Assembly (NCBI GenBank): GCA_028826165.1
Contig: JAPDFW010000143.1
Coordinates: forward strand, 1 to 64,000
Length of the DNA stretch: 64,000 nt
Direction of reading: 5' to 3'
Source: Anaeramoeba ignava
Lineage: Eukaryota > Metamonada > Anaeramoebidae
In this document: piece after piece, positions 36,910-49,163 of the stretch
Position numbering within the stretch: the first letter of the stretch is position 1
Layout of the letters: every line of letters starts with the position of its first letter
Translations under genes and position numbers: made by a program
Notes under the pieces: generated by a model
What the model was told of the DNA's origin: nothing
The model's input: the letters and a program-made list of their open reading frames with translations, nothing else
The model's database searches: none

Positions 36910-39580
36910 TTAATCTAAATGTTTGCTTAACCATTGAAAACCTTCACGATAACCCATTCTTTTCAAAACTGAGCACATAAAAACTTCAATTGGACGAACT
37001 CCATCTTCTTTTTTTTCATCTTTTCCAGTTGTCAATGTCAATCCTAAAGAACTTCTTAATTCTTCTTCTGAACAAGCAGTTGGTTCATCAATTTTATTTC
37101 CTAAAACTAAAAATGGCACTTTTTCTAATTCTCCAGATTTAAGTAATTCATCTAATTCTTTTTTTGCTTCTCCAAATCTATCTCTGTCATTGGCATCTAC
37201 CAAAAAAACAATTGCATCAACAGTTGTATAATAATCTTTCCATAATCTTCTTGCTATTTTTAATTTTTAATTTTTAAATAAATTTAATTTTAATTTTTAA
37301 ATGAATTTTAATTTTAATTTTAATTTTAATTTTAATTTTAATTTTAATATTAATTTTAAATTTTATTTTTAATTTTAATTATAATTATAATTTTAATTTT
37401 AATTTTAATTTTAATTTTAATTTTAATTTTAATTTTAATTTATAAATGAATTTTAATTTTAATTTTAATTTATAAATGGAATTTTAATTTTAATTTATAA
37501 ATGAATTTTAATTTTAATTTATAAATGAATTTTAATTTTAATTTTCAAATAAATTTATAAATGAATTTTAATTTTAATTTTCAAATAAATTTATAAATGA
37601 ATTTTAATTTTAATTTTAATTTTAATTTATAAATGAATTTTAATTTTAATTTATAAATGAATTTATAAATGAATTTTAATTTTAATTTATAAATGAATTT
37701 ATAAATGAATTTTAATTTTAATTTATAAATGAATTTATAAATGAATTTTAATTTTAATTTATAAATGAATTTTAATTTTAATTTATAAATAAATTTATAA
37801 ATGAATTTTAATTTTAATTTATAAATGAATTTTAATTTTAATTTATAAATAAATTTATAAATGAATTTTAATTTATAAATGAATTTTAATTTATAAATGA
37901 ATTTTAATTTTAATTTATAAATGAATTTATAAATGAATTTTAATTTTAATTTATAAATAAATTTATAAATGAATTTTAATTTTAATTTATAAATGAATTT
38001 ATAAATGAATTTTAATTTTAATTTTAATTTTAATTTTTAATTTATAAATGAATTTTAATTTTAATTTATAAATGAATTTTAATTTTAATTTATAAATGAA
38101 TTTTAATTTTAATTTATAAATGAATTTTAATTTTAATTTCAATTTTCAAATGAATTTATAAATGAATTTTAATTTTAATTTTAATTTTAATTTTAATTTT
38201 AATATTAATTTTAATTTTAATTTTAATTTTTAATTTTAATTTTAATTTATAAATGAATTTTAATTTATAAATGAATTTTAATTTATAAATGAATTTTAAT
38301 TTTAATTTTAATTTTAATTTTTTAATTTTAATATTAATTTTAATTTTAATTTTTAATTTTAATTTTAATTTTAATTTATAAATGAATTTTTAATTTATAA
38401 ATGAATTTTAATTTATAAATGAATTTTTAATTTATAAATGAATTTTTAATTTATAAATGAATTTTAATTTATAAATGAATTTTAATTTATAAATGAATTT
38501 TTAATTTTAATTTTAATTTTAATTTATAAATGAATTTTGATTTTAATTTTAATTTATAAATGAATTTTAATTTTAATTTATAAATGAATTTTAATTTATA
38601 ATTTTCAAATAAATTTATAAATGAATTTTAATTTTAATTTTAATTTTAATTTTAATATTAATTTTAATTTTAATTTTAATTTAATTTTAAATTTAATTTT
38701 AATTTTTAATTTTAATTTTAATTTAATTTTAATTTTAATTTTAATTTTAATTTTAATTTTTAATTTTAATTTTAATTTTAATTTTAATTTTAATTTTAAT
38801 TTATAAATGAATTTTAATTTTAATTTCTATTTCATTTTTCAAATAAATTTATAAATGAATTTTAATTTTTAAATTTAATTTTAATTTTAATTTTAATTTT
38901 AATTTTAATTTTAATTTTAATTTTAATTATAATATTAATTTTAATTTTAATATTAATTTTTAATTTATAAATGAATTTTAATTTTAATTTATAAATGAAT
39001 TTTAATTTTATTTTAAATTTTATTTTAATTTTGATTTATAAATGAATTTATAAATTAATTTTAATTTTAAATTTTAATTTTAATTTTAATTTTAATTTTA
39101 ATTTATAAATGAATTTATAAATGAATTTTAATTTCTATTTCATTTTTAATGTTAAATTTCCATTCTAAAATTTTGATTGTTTGAATTTTATAAAAGAAAA
39201 AAACTTTCAATAAACAAAAATAAAATAAATTAAATTAAAATAAAAATTAAATAAATAATACCATCTTCATGACCACCAAGATCAAAAGCTTGGAATTTAA
39301 TTTTATCAATAGTAAGTTCTTCCATTGCTAAAAAGGAAAAAAAAAAGGAAAAAGAAAAAAATTTTTTGTTTTTAATTTTAAAAAAAAAATTTTATATTAA
39401 ATTTAATTCAAAAATACTTGGATGTAAAGTTGGTTCATGTTGAATCATAACGCTTTCTTTTAACATATGCATTAATGTTGTTTTTCCTGCGTTATCTAAT
39501 CCAAGAAATAATATTTTTGCAGATTTATTTGTTAATCCTAAATAATTCAATAAATCAAAAAACCAATTTATCAAAAACAT
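36910..39580 (-). CDS. SAR1: SAR1-type small GTPase (COPII coat)
   Basis: Exons 39418-39580, 39262-39327 and 36910-37253 join in phase to 190 residues, the normal SAR1 length. An amphipathic hydrophobic N-terminus ([16 protein letters not shown]) without a myristoylation glycine, P-loop [22 protein letters not shown] (switch I), [15 protein letters not shown] (switch II), GNKIDEP, and [20 protein letters not shown] are all diagnostic. SAR1 recruits Sec23/24 to form COPII vesicles at ER exit sites. Intron 2 is 2.0 kb of satellite. The upstream region (39581-39665) has at least six ATGAAAAA units. Confidence 0.95.
37254..39261 (-). repeat. 2.0-kb satellite intron 2 of SAR1
   Basis: The intron has a GTATTATT donor and a CTATTT-side acceptor. 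Its body alternates two units on the plus strand: TTTTAA hexamers in runs of three to ten, and TTATAAATGAATTT (with an ATAAATAAATTT variant). The combined spacing gives an irregular ladder rather than a fixed long period. The last ~110 bases (39150-39261) are non-repetitive. Confidence 0.85.
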
Positions 39581-39783
39581 TTAAAAACAAATTTAAAAAA
39601 AAAAAATGAAAAAATGAAAAAAATGAAAAAATGAAAAATGAAAAATGAAAAAATGAAAAAAAAATTTTTTTTGAAGAAGAAAAATTCGTGTTTTCTTTTT
39701 TATTCCTTTCATGTTTTTTTTATTTTTTTATTTAAATCAAAAAAAAAATGTCAAAAATAGAATTAATTTTCATTTTTGATTTT
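39581..39783 (-). promoter_or_regulatory. SAR1 upstream region
   Basis: The part next to the start (39605-39662) is a ladder of ATGAAAAAATGAAAAA units; the rest is T-rich 3' flank of the neighbouring giant gene's opposite side. It is the longest run of this element in the window. Confidence 0.5.
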
Positions 39784-42700
39784 TCATTTTTGATTTTGGA
39801 AAATTTGAAAAAATGAAAATCCGATTTGTTTTGGTTCTTCTTTTGATTTATCTGGAAAGATTTGTTTTGCTTCTTCTTTTAATTTATTGCAATTTTCTAA
39901 TTCTTTGTCAATTTGTTCATTTAATTCTTGTTTATCTTGAGAAAGTTGATTTTCGAATTTTTTTATTTCTTCTAAATTTTGATTAATTACTAAATCAATA
40001 TCTTTTATATTTTTATGTTTTTGATCAATTCGTGAAAAATCATATTCTATATTTGAAATATCATACATTGATAAACAAGATTCTGCGATTTGATTGAATG
40101 TTTCTTCAAAATAATTCAAATCAATTTGTTCTTCCATTTCTGAATATTGATTTAATATTGATTCAGTTTCTCTTAAACATTCATTTATTTGATAAATTAA
40201 ATTTTGATTTTTTCTGATTTTTTCTTTTTTTTGAATTTTTGCTTGTTCAGCTTCTATTCTTTGTTTATTATCAATATCATTTTCATTTTGATTTTGATTT
40301 TGATTTTGATTTTGATTTTGATTTTGATTTTGATATTGATTTTGATTTTGATTTTGATTTTGATTTTGATTTTGATTTTGATTTTGATTTTGATTTTGAT
40401 TTTGATTTTGATTTTGATTTTGATTTTGATTTTGATTTTGATTTTGATTTTGATTTTGATATTGATTTTGATTTTGATTTTCATTTTGATTTTCATTTTG
40501 ATTTTCATTTTTGTGTTTCATTTTGTGTTTCATTTTGTGTTTCATTTTGTGTTTCATTTTGTATTTCATCTTGTATTTCATTTTGTATTTCATTTTGTGT
40601 TTCATTTTGTGTTTCATTTTGTGTTTCATCTTGTATTTCATCTTGTATTTCATTTTGTGTTTCATTTTGTGTTTCATTTTGTGTTTCATTTTGTATTTCA
40701 TTTTGTGTTTCATTTTGTGTTTCATTTTGTGTTTCATTTTGTGTTTCATTTTGTGTTTCATCTTGTGTTTCATCTTGTGTTTCATTTTGTGTTTCATTTT
40801 GTGTTTCATTTTGTGTTTTTGATTTATTATCTTCTTCTTTTTCATTTTCAGTAATAATTTCATTTTGTTCTTTGTTGTCTTTATCTGTTTCATTTCCTGT
40901 TATTTGTTTATTATCTTTATCTTTTTCTTTTTCTTTTTCTTTTTCTTCATTATTATTTTCTGTTTTATCTTCTGTTTCTTCTGCTTTATCTTCTGTTTGA
41001 TTTTGTGTTTGATTTTGATTTTGATTTTGATTTTGATTTTGATTTTGATTTTGATTTTGATTTTGAATTTGAATTTGATTTATATTTTCATTTTGTTCAT
41101 TATCATTTTCTGTTTCATTTTGTTCATTTTGTTCATTTTGTTCATTGATATCATTATCTTCTTGATTTGGTTCATTTTTATTTTGTTTATTATTTTGTTC
41201 ATTATTATCTTTATTTTCTTTATCTTTATTATCTTTTTCTTTTTCTTTTTCTTTTTCTTTTTCTTTTTCATTAATAATTTCATTTTGTTCTTTGTTGTCT
41301 TTATCTGTTTTATTTCCTGTTATTTGTTTATTATCTTTATCTTTTTCTTTTTCTTTTTCTTTTTCTTCATTATCATTTTCTGCTTTATCTTCTGTTTGAT
41401 TTTGTGTTTGATTTTGGTTTTGATTTTGATTTTGATTTTGATTTTGATTTTGATTTTGATTTTGATCTTCTGTTTCTTGTTTATTATCTTCTGTTTCTGA
41501 TTCATTATCATTTTCTGTTTCATTTTGTTCATTTTGTTCATTTTGTTCATTGATATCATTATCTTCTTGATTTGGTTCATTTTTATTTTGTTTATTATTT
41601 TGTTTATTATTATCTTTATTTTCTTTATTATCTTTATCTTTATCTTTATTATCTTCTTTTTCTTTTTCATTTTCATTAATAATTTCATTTTGTTCTTTGT
41701 TGTCTTTATCTGTTTTATTTCCTGTTATTTGTTTATTATCTTTATCTTTTTCTTTTTCTTTTTCTTTTTCTTCATTATTATTTTCTGCTTTATCTTCTGT
41801 TTGATTTTGTGTTTGATTTTGTGTTTGATTTTGATTTTGATCTTCTGTTTTTTGTTTATTATCTTCTGTTTCTTGTTTATTATCTTCTGTTTCTTGTTTA
41901 TTATCTTTATATTTATCTTTTTCATTTTGTTCATTTTGTTCATTGATACCATTATCTTCTTGATTTGGTTCATTTTTATTTTGTTTATTATTTTGTTTAT
42001 TATTTTGTTCATTATCTTTATCTTTATCTTTATTATCTTTTTCTTTTTCTTTTTCATTTTCATTTTGATTTTCATTTTGTGTTTGAATTTGAATTTGATT
42101 TTGAATTTGAATTTGAATTTGATTTATATTTTCATTTTGTTCATTATCATTTTCTGTTTCATTTTGATTTTGATTTTGATTTTGATTTTCATTAACAATT
42201 TCATTTTGTTTATTATTATCTTTATCTTGTATTTCATCTTGTATTTCATCTTGTATTTCATTTTGTGTTTCATTTTGTGTTTTTGATTTATTATCTTCTT
42301 CTTTTTCTTGAGTTTCAATAATTTGATTTTGTTTATTATCCTCTTCTTCTTTTTCATTTTCATTTTCTTTAATAATTTCATTTTGTTCTTTGTTGTCTTT
42401 ATCTGTTTTATTTCCTGTTATTTGTTTATTATCTTTATCTTTATATTTTTCTTTTTCTTCATTATCATTTTCTGCTTTATCTTCTGTTTGATTTTGTTTT
42501 TGATTTTGATTTTGATCTTCTGTTTTTTGTTTATTATCTTCTGTTTCTTGTTTATTATCTTCTGTTTCTTGTTTATTATCTTGTGTTTCTGATTTATTAT
42601 ATTTATCTTTTTCATTTTGTTCATTTTGTTTATTATTATCTTTATCTTGTATTTGATCTTGTATTTGATCTTGTATTTCATTTTGTGTTTCATCTTGTGT

Positions 42701-45115
42701 TTCATCTTGTGTTTCATCTTGTGTTTCATTTTGTGTTTCATCTTGTGTTTCATTTTGTGTTTTTGATTTATTATCTTCTTCTTTTTCTTGAGTTTCAATA
42801 ATTTGATTTTGTTTATTATCCTCTTCTTCTTTTTCATTTTCATTTTCTTTAATAATTTCATTTTGTTCTTTGTTGTCTTTATCTGTTTTATTTCCTGTTA
42901 TTTGTTTATTATCTTTATCTTTATATTTTTCTTTTTCTTCATTATCATTTTCTGCTTTATCTTCTGTTTGATTTTGTTTTTGATTTTGATTTTGATTTTG
43001 ATCTTCTGTTTCTTGTTTATTATCTTCTGTTTCTTGTTTATTATCTTCTGTTTCTTGTTTATTATCTTTATATTTATCTTTTTCATTTTGTTCATTTTGT
43101 TCATTGATATCATTATCTTCTTGATTTGGTTCATTTTCATTTTGTTTATTATTTTGTTCATTATTATCTTTATTTTCTTTATCTTTATTATCTTCTTTTT
43201 CTTTTTCATTTTCTTTTTCATTTTCATTTTCATTTTGATTTTGATTTTGATTTTGATTTTGATTTTGATTTTGATTTTCTGTTTCTTGTTTATTATCTTG
43301 TGTTTCTGATTTATTATCTTTATCTTTTTCATTTTGTTCATTTTGTTCATTTTGTTCATTTTGTTCATTTTGTTCATTGATATCATTATCTTCTTGATTT
43401 GGTTCATTTTCTGTTATTTGTTTATTATCTTTATCTTTATCTTTATCTTTTTCTTTTTCTTTTTCTTTTTCTTCATTATCATTTTCTGTTTTATCTGCTG
43501 TTTCTTCTGCTTTATCTTCTGTTTGATTTTGTGTTTGATTTTGTGTTTGATTTTGATTTTGATTTTGATCTTCTGTTTCTTGTTTATTATCTTCTGTTTC
43601 TGATTTATTATCTTTATATTTATCTTTTTCATTTTGTTCATTTTGTTCATTTTGTTCATTTTGTTCATTTTGTTCATTTTGTTCATTGATATCATTATCT
43701 TCTTGATTTGATTCATTTTTATTTTGATTATTATTTTGTTCATTATTATCTTTATTATCTTTATCTTTATTTTCTTTATCTTTATTATCTTCATTTTCAT
43801 TTTGATTTTCATTTTGTTCTTTGTTGTCTTTATCTGTTTTATTTCCTGTTATTTGTTTATTATCTTTTTCTTTTTCTTTTTCTTCATTATCATTTTCTGC
43901 TTTATCTTCTGTTTGATTTTGTGTTTTATTTTGATCTTCTGTTTTTTGTTTATTATCTTCTGTTTCTTGTTTATTATCTTCTGTTTCTGATTTATTATCT
44001 TTATATTTATCTTTTTCATTTTGTTCATTTTGTTCATTGATATCATTATCTTCTTGATTTGGTTCATTTTCATTTTGTTTATTATTTTGTTTATTATTAT
44101 CTTTATTTTCTTTATCTTTATTTTTATTATCTTCTTTTTCTTTTTCTTTTTCTTTTTCTTTTTCTTTTTCATTTTCAGTAATAATTTCATTTTGTTCTTT
44201 GTTGTCTTTATCTGTTTTATTTCCTGTTATTTGTTTATTATCTTTTTCTTTTTCTTTTTCTTTTTCTTCATTATCATTTTCTGCTTTATCTTCTGTTTCT
44301 TCTGCTTTATCTTCTGTTTGATTTTGTGTTTGATTTTGATTTTGATTTTGATTTTGATTTTGAGTTTTGATTTTGACTTTTGATTTTTGATTTTGATCTT
44401 CTGTTTCTTGTTTATTATCTTCTGTTTCTTGTTTATTATCTTCTGTTTCTGATTTATTATCTTGTGTTTCTGATTTATTATATTTATCTTTTTCATTTTG
44501 TTCATTGATATCATTATCTTCTTGATTTGGTTCATTTTCATTTTGTTTATTATTTTGTTCATTATTATCTTTATTTTCTTTATCTTTATTTTCTTTTTCT
44601 TTTTCATTTTCATTAATAATTTCATTTTGTTCTTTGTTGTCTTTATCTGTTTTATTTCCTGTTATTTGTTTATTATCTTTATCTTTATCTTTTTCTTTTT
44701 CTTTTTCTTTTTCTTTATTATCATTTTCTGCTTTATCTTCTGTTTGATTTTGTGTTTGATTTTGATTTTGATTTTGATTTTGATTTTGATTTTGATTTTG
44801 ATTTTGATTTTGATTTTGATTTTGATCTTCTGTTTCTTGTTTATTATCTTCTGTTTCTGATTTATTATCTTTATATTTATCTTTTTCATTTTGTTCATTT
44901 TGTTCATTGATATCATTATCTTCTTGATTTGATTCATTTTCATTTTGTTTATTATTTTGTTTATTATCTTTATCTTTATCTTTATTATTATCTTTATCTT
45001 TTTTTTCATTTTCATTTTCATTTTCATTAATAGTTGTATTTTGTGTTGTGTTTTCTGTTGTGTTTTGTGTTGTGTTTTGTGTTTTTGGTTTATTTTTTTT
45101 ATTTATCGTTTCCAT
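39784..45115 (-). CDS. Giant acidic low-complexity repeat protein with coiled-coil C-terminus
   Basis: Start at the ATG at 45115 (METINKKNK), after a T-rich leader. A frame of about 1535 residues runs to 40505; a one-base slip in an A5 run there (40510) must be removed to join the last ~240 codons, giving about 1775 residues. Composition is almost entirely Glu, Asp, Lys, Asn, Gln and Thr. A module of roughly 100-170 residues recurs at least eight times, marked by KQITGNKTDKDNKEQNE and NEPNQEDNDINEQNE. Near the C-terminus there are ETQN/DETQ heptads and an NQ tract. The last ~200 residues are ordinary sequence with coiled-coil character (INECLRETESILNQYSEMEE, ENQLSQDKQELNEQIDKEL). No enzyme motif and no family recognised. 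Likely an extended, highly charged scaffold. Confidence 0.65.
42271..42990 (-). repeat. Exact ~240-bp duplication, offset 480 bp
   Basis: Positions about 42271-42510 and 42751-42990 appear base-for-base identical (both contain TTCTTGAGTTTCAATAATTT and TGTTATTTGTTTATTATC). The offset of 480 preserves the reading frame. It marks a recent duplication in the repeat array of the giant protein. Confidence 0.75.
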
Positions 45116-45195
45116 TTTAAAAATGAAAAAAAATGAAAAAAATGAAAAAAAAAATTTGCAAAAAAACAAAAAAAAAACAAAAACAAAAATAACAT

Positions 45196-46544
45196 CTACC
45201 ATTTTTGTGTATGAACTTTAGTTTTAAATAACAAAATTGACATTGTTCCAACCATAAAATAAATCATATGATTTTCCATTGAAGTGACATTTGCACCAAA
45301 ATGTTGACCAACAATACAATTCCAAGATTTTCCATATTTTGTATCAAATGATTGTTTAATATATTGAGCAACTTCTTGTTCTGAATTCATTTTAGTGTAT
45401 AATGCGTTAATAGCTGTTCTTACTGCATCATTTTGCATATCTGGTGGCATGTCAACTGAATTAATCATAACAAACATGACAGGAACCATTGATGTCTTGT
45501 TAGTTGTTGTTTCTGTTTCTAAAAAAATTTTGATTTTGATTTTAATATTAATTTCGGAAAAAAATTTTAATTTTAATTATAATTTTAATTTTAATTTTAA
45601 TTTTAATTTTAATTTTAATTTCAATTTTAATTTTAATTTTAATTTTAATTTTAATTTTAATTTTAATTTTAATTTTAATTTTAATTTTAATTATAATTTT
45701 AATTTTAATTTTAATATTAATTTTAATTTTAATTTTAATTTTAATTTTAATTATAATTTTAATTTTGATTTTAATATTAATTTCAATTTTAATTTTAATA
45801 TTAATTTTGATTTTAATTTTAATTTTAATTTTAAAATGAATTTTAATTTTTAATTTTAATTTTAATTTTAATTTTAATTTTAATTTCAATATTAATTTCA
45901 ATTTTAATTTTAATATTAATTTTGATTTTAATTTTAATTTTAATTTTAATTTTAATTTTAATTTTAATTTTAATTTTAATTTTAATTTTAATTTTAATTT
46001 TAATTTTAATTTTAATTTTGATTTTAATATCAATTTTAATTATAATTTTAATTTTAATTTTAATTTTAATTTTAATTTTAATTTTAATTTTAATTTTAAT
46101 TTTAATTTTAATTTTAATTTTAATTTTAATATTAATATTAATTCTACCTTTAGATTCATTTCTTTCAATTTTTTGTAAAGAAGTTTTTTGAGGAGAATAA
46201 ATATAATCATCATTCAATTTTTGAGGTTTTGGAGAATTAGCAACTTTCCACAACATATCAGAATTTCTACTTATAACAACTTGTTCGACATTTTCTGGTT
46301 TAGAACTAAGAAGGGAAGTCATAGACTTTGAAATAACAAGATCTTGAGGTCTCAAAAATTTGAAGCAATATGGACATTTTGCTACTCCTCCATTGTTCTG
46401 TATGTGAGCTAGGAATGTTTGATGATCGAAACAATCAAAATGATTGCATTTTGTTCCTCTTACTGGTGTTCGAATTCGCTCTCCGTTTAGTGGATCTAAT
46501 AATGATACTACGTATTGTAATTCATCTTTTTTTTCAAATTCCAT
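45196..46544 (-). CDS. SP-RING (MIZ) zinc finger fused to an LC8-type dynein light chain
   Basis: Exon 1 (46148-46544) and exon 2 (45196-45518) join in phase (G|AA) across a 629-base satellite intron to give 239 residues. Residues about 12-70 are an SP-RING: SLLDPLNGERIRTPVRGTKC, NHFDCFDHQTFL, CPYCFKF, with Cys/His spacing as in PIAS/Siz SUMO ligases. Residues about 150-235 are an LC8/DYNLL domain: SVDMPPDMQNDAVRTAINAL, EVAQYIKQSFDTKYG, WNCIVGQHFG, MIYFMVGTMSILLFK. The second exon is open upstream of its first ATG to the splice acceptor, so the domains share one frame. LC8 is a dimerising hub; here it may dimerise a SUMO-ligase-like finger. No such fusion is known to me. The start ATG at 46544 is preceded by A/T-rich sequence. 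Confidence 0.8.
45519..46147 (-). repeat. Satellite intron of the SP-RING/LC8 gene
   Basis: A GT-AG intron made of TTTTAA hexamers (plus strand) with scattered TATAAT, TTTCAA and TTTGAT variants from about 45550 to 46140. All three minus-strand frames remain largely open, producing Ile-Lys and Lys-Leu periodic strings. Confidence 0.85.
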
Positions 46545-47099
46545 TTTTGAGAAAAGAAAAAAATGATTTCCAAAAATTGAAAAAAATAAATTTAAATTAA
46601 ATTAAAATTAAATCAAAATTTAAATCTATATTTAAATTAATATTTAAATCAATATTTAAATCAATATTTAAATCAATATTTAAATCAAATATTTAAATCA
46701 ATATTTAAATTAATATTTAAATCAATATTTAAATTAATATTTAAATCAATATTTAAATTAATATTTAAATCAATATTTAAATCAATATTTAAATCAATAT
46801 TTAAATCAATATTTAAATCAATATTTAAATTAATATTTAAATTAATATTTAAATCAATATCTAAATCAATATTTAAATTAATATTTAAATTAATATTTAA
46901 ATCAATATTTAAATTAATATTTAAATCAATATTTAAATTAATATTTAAATTAATATTTAAATCAATATTTAAATTCAAATTCAAATGATTTTTTTTGGAA
47001 TTCTTTAAAGGAAAATATGCTACATAAACCTTTTTTATTGAAAGAAAAATTGTAAAAAGAAAAATTGTAAAAAGAAAAAGAAATTCTTGGTTTTTGAAG
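46545..47099. other. Intergenic region with 24-base satellite
   Basis: No gene is seen. From about 46615 to 46980 the sequence is tandem AAATCAATATTT and AAATTAATATTT units (12 or 24 bases). Unlike the other large satellites it is not inside an intron on present evidence; it lies upstream of the SP-RING/LC8 start and downstream of the next gene's stop, so an undetected 5' untranslated intron is possible. Confidence 0.65.
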
Positions 47100-48855
47100 T
47101 TAATTTTTGTTAGATGATTTTAATTTATCATTTTCATTTCTTAATTTATCGTTTTCCTTTTTCAAAACTTCATTTTCATATTCAAGTTCACTAATTCTTT
47201 TACGAAGTTGAGAAATAAGTTGTTTATCATCAAGATTAGTAGATTGATTGCTATTAGAAGAATGATGATAACGAGAAGAAGTTGAATGTGTTTGAGATTT
47301 TGAAGGAGAATGAGTATGCGAAGTTCTAGAAGAATAATGATGATAAGAATGTCCAGAATTTATTGGTTTTGTTTCTTGTTTTTGGATTGGTGATTTTCTT
47401 TGACTTTGTGTTTGATTTTGACGTGAATTAATAGGTGATTTTGTTTCATTTGGTTTTGTTTCTTGTTTTTGGATTGGTGATTTTCTTTGAGTTTGAGTTT
47501 GACTTTGACGTGAATTAATAGGTGATTTTGTTTCATTTGATTTTGTTTCTTGTTTTTGGATTGGTGATTTTCTTTGACTTTGACTTTGAGTTTGACTTTG
47601 ACGTGAATTAATAGGTGATTTTGTTTCATTTGATTTTGTTTCATTTGGTTTTGTTTCATTTGGTTTTGTTTCTTGTTTTTGACTTTGTGTTTGACTTTGA
47701 TTTTGACGTGAATTAATAGGTGATTTTGTTTCATTTGGTTTTGTTTCTTGTTTTTGGATTGGTGATTTTCTTTGTGCTTGACTTTGATTTTGACGTGAAA
47801 TATAAGGTGATTTTGTTTGAGTTTGAGTTTGAGTTTGAGTTTGGCTTTGATTTGGAGATTTGTTTTGATTTTGATTTTGATTTTGACGTGAAGTATAAGT
47901 TGTTCTTGTTTGAGTTTGGCTTTGATTTGGTGATTTGTTTTGATTTTGATTTTGACGTGAAGTATAAGTTGTTCTTGTTTGACTTTTGACTTTGATTTGG
48001 TGATTTGTTTTGATTTTGATTTTGATTTTGACGTGAAGTATAAGTTGTTCTTGTTTGACTTTGAGTTTGACTTTGATTTGGTGATTTGTTTTGATTTTGA
48101 TTTTGATTTTGACGTGAAGTATAAGTTGTTCTTGTTTGACTTTGACTTTGATTTGGAGATTTGTTTTGATTTTGATTTTGGTTTTGACGTGAAGTATAAG
48201 TTGTTCTTGTTTGAGTTTGACTTTGAGTTTGACTTTGATTTGGAGATTTGTTTTGATTCTGGTTTTGACGTGAAGTATAAGTTGTTCTTGTTTGGCTTTG
48301 ATTTTGACTTTGACGTGAATTAAAAGGGGATTTTGATTCTTGAGATTTATCAAGATTTGATTGATTTTTCGCAAGAGAATTTTGAGTTTTATTTGGGGTG
48401 AATTGAGAATTAAAACGGGGTTGTTGATTAGGTTGAGTTTGGGGGGGTTTGGTGTATTGAGTATGTGAGCGAGCTGAGCGATTTTGGGATACCATGACAG
48501 GACTTGATTGGGAAAGGTTCTGTTTTGGAGACTGTTGTCTAAGGGGGGTTTGTGGGTTTGGTTTAGGCGGGGGTTGAGGAGCAGCTTTTGCTGCAGTTGT
48601 GAACCTTCTCTGTCTTTGTGGGCGTGATTCTTCACGAAAAACTGTTATCATTGGTCGAGAATCTTCTTTTGAAAATGACATTTCGGTTTCAACTTCTTTT
48701 TCTTTCTTCTTTGTACCATTTGGTACACTTGTTGGTATTGGATCTTTCATTGCAAAGTTTATTTGTGGATATACTAATTCACCTCTTTCTTTTGCAAATT
48801 GAACTGTTCGTCGAAAAATTGCTTTTAATTCTTTGTCAGTTGGTGTATAATCCAT
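47100..48855 (-). CDS. Ser/Arg/Gln-repeat protein with C-terminal leucine zipper (one frame break)
   Basis: Start ATG at 48855 (MDYTPTDKELKAIF). The first ~130 residues are ordinary, then Pro-rich (APQPPPKPNP). The middle is tandem repeats of about 25-30 residues: TRTTYTSRQNQNQNKSPNQS units, then INSRQSQTQ, RKSPIQKQETKPNETKS units. The frame must shift by one near 47980, where GACTTTTGACTTTG replaces the GACTTTGAGTTTG of other copies. The end is a heptad coiled coil (LISQLRKRISELEYENEVLK). Phosphorylatable Ser/Arg-rich repeats plus a zipper suggest a scaffold or RNA-associated protein, but I do not recognise a family. About 590 residues if read through. Confidence 0.7.
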
Positions 48856-49163
48856 TTTATTATTTGAAATTTGTTTTTAATTTGTTTTTAATTTGTTTTT
48901 AATTTGAAAGTTAATTTGAAATAAATTTGATGAAAAATTGTTAATTTAATTTGTTTGTTTTTAAAAAGAAAAAAAAAGGTGAAAAAAAAATGAAAAAAAA
49001 TAAAAAAAAAATTTTAATTAAAAAATAAAAAAGGAGAAAAATAATAAATAAAAAAAAAAGGAGAAAAATAATAAATAAACAAAAGAAAAAAAATTTTTTT
49101 TTTATTTTTTTTTAATTTCATTTTTTCATTTTTTCTCTTTCAAATTTCTGGTTAAATATTATT
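48856..49163. promoter_or_regulatory. Divergent promoter (SRQ-repeat gene / eS27)
   Basis: Near the minus-strand start are AATTTGTTTTT repeats and GTGAAAAAAAAATGAAAAAA (about 48979-48999). Near eS27 are TTTAATTTCATTTTTTCATT and a CTCTTTC pyrimidine stretch (49111-49144). A duplicated AAAAAAAGGAGAAAAATAAT string appears at about 49026-49075. Confidence 0.45.

Noticed and set aside
37254-39261. Regularly spaced short repeats resembling a CRISPR-like ladder
   Set aside because: The intervals are themselves hexamer repeats, not unique spacers, and the block lies between two exons of SAR1 in a eukaryotic genome.
40865-44860. Multiple plus- and minus-strand frames rich in Phe/Ile/Leu or Lys/Met
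   Set aside because: Shadows of the giant acidic repeat gene; they change frame at every repeat and have no conserved ends.
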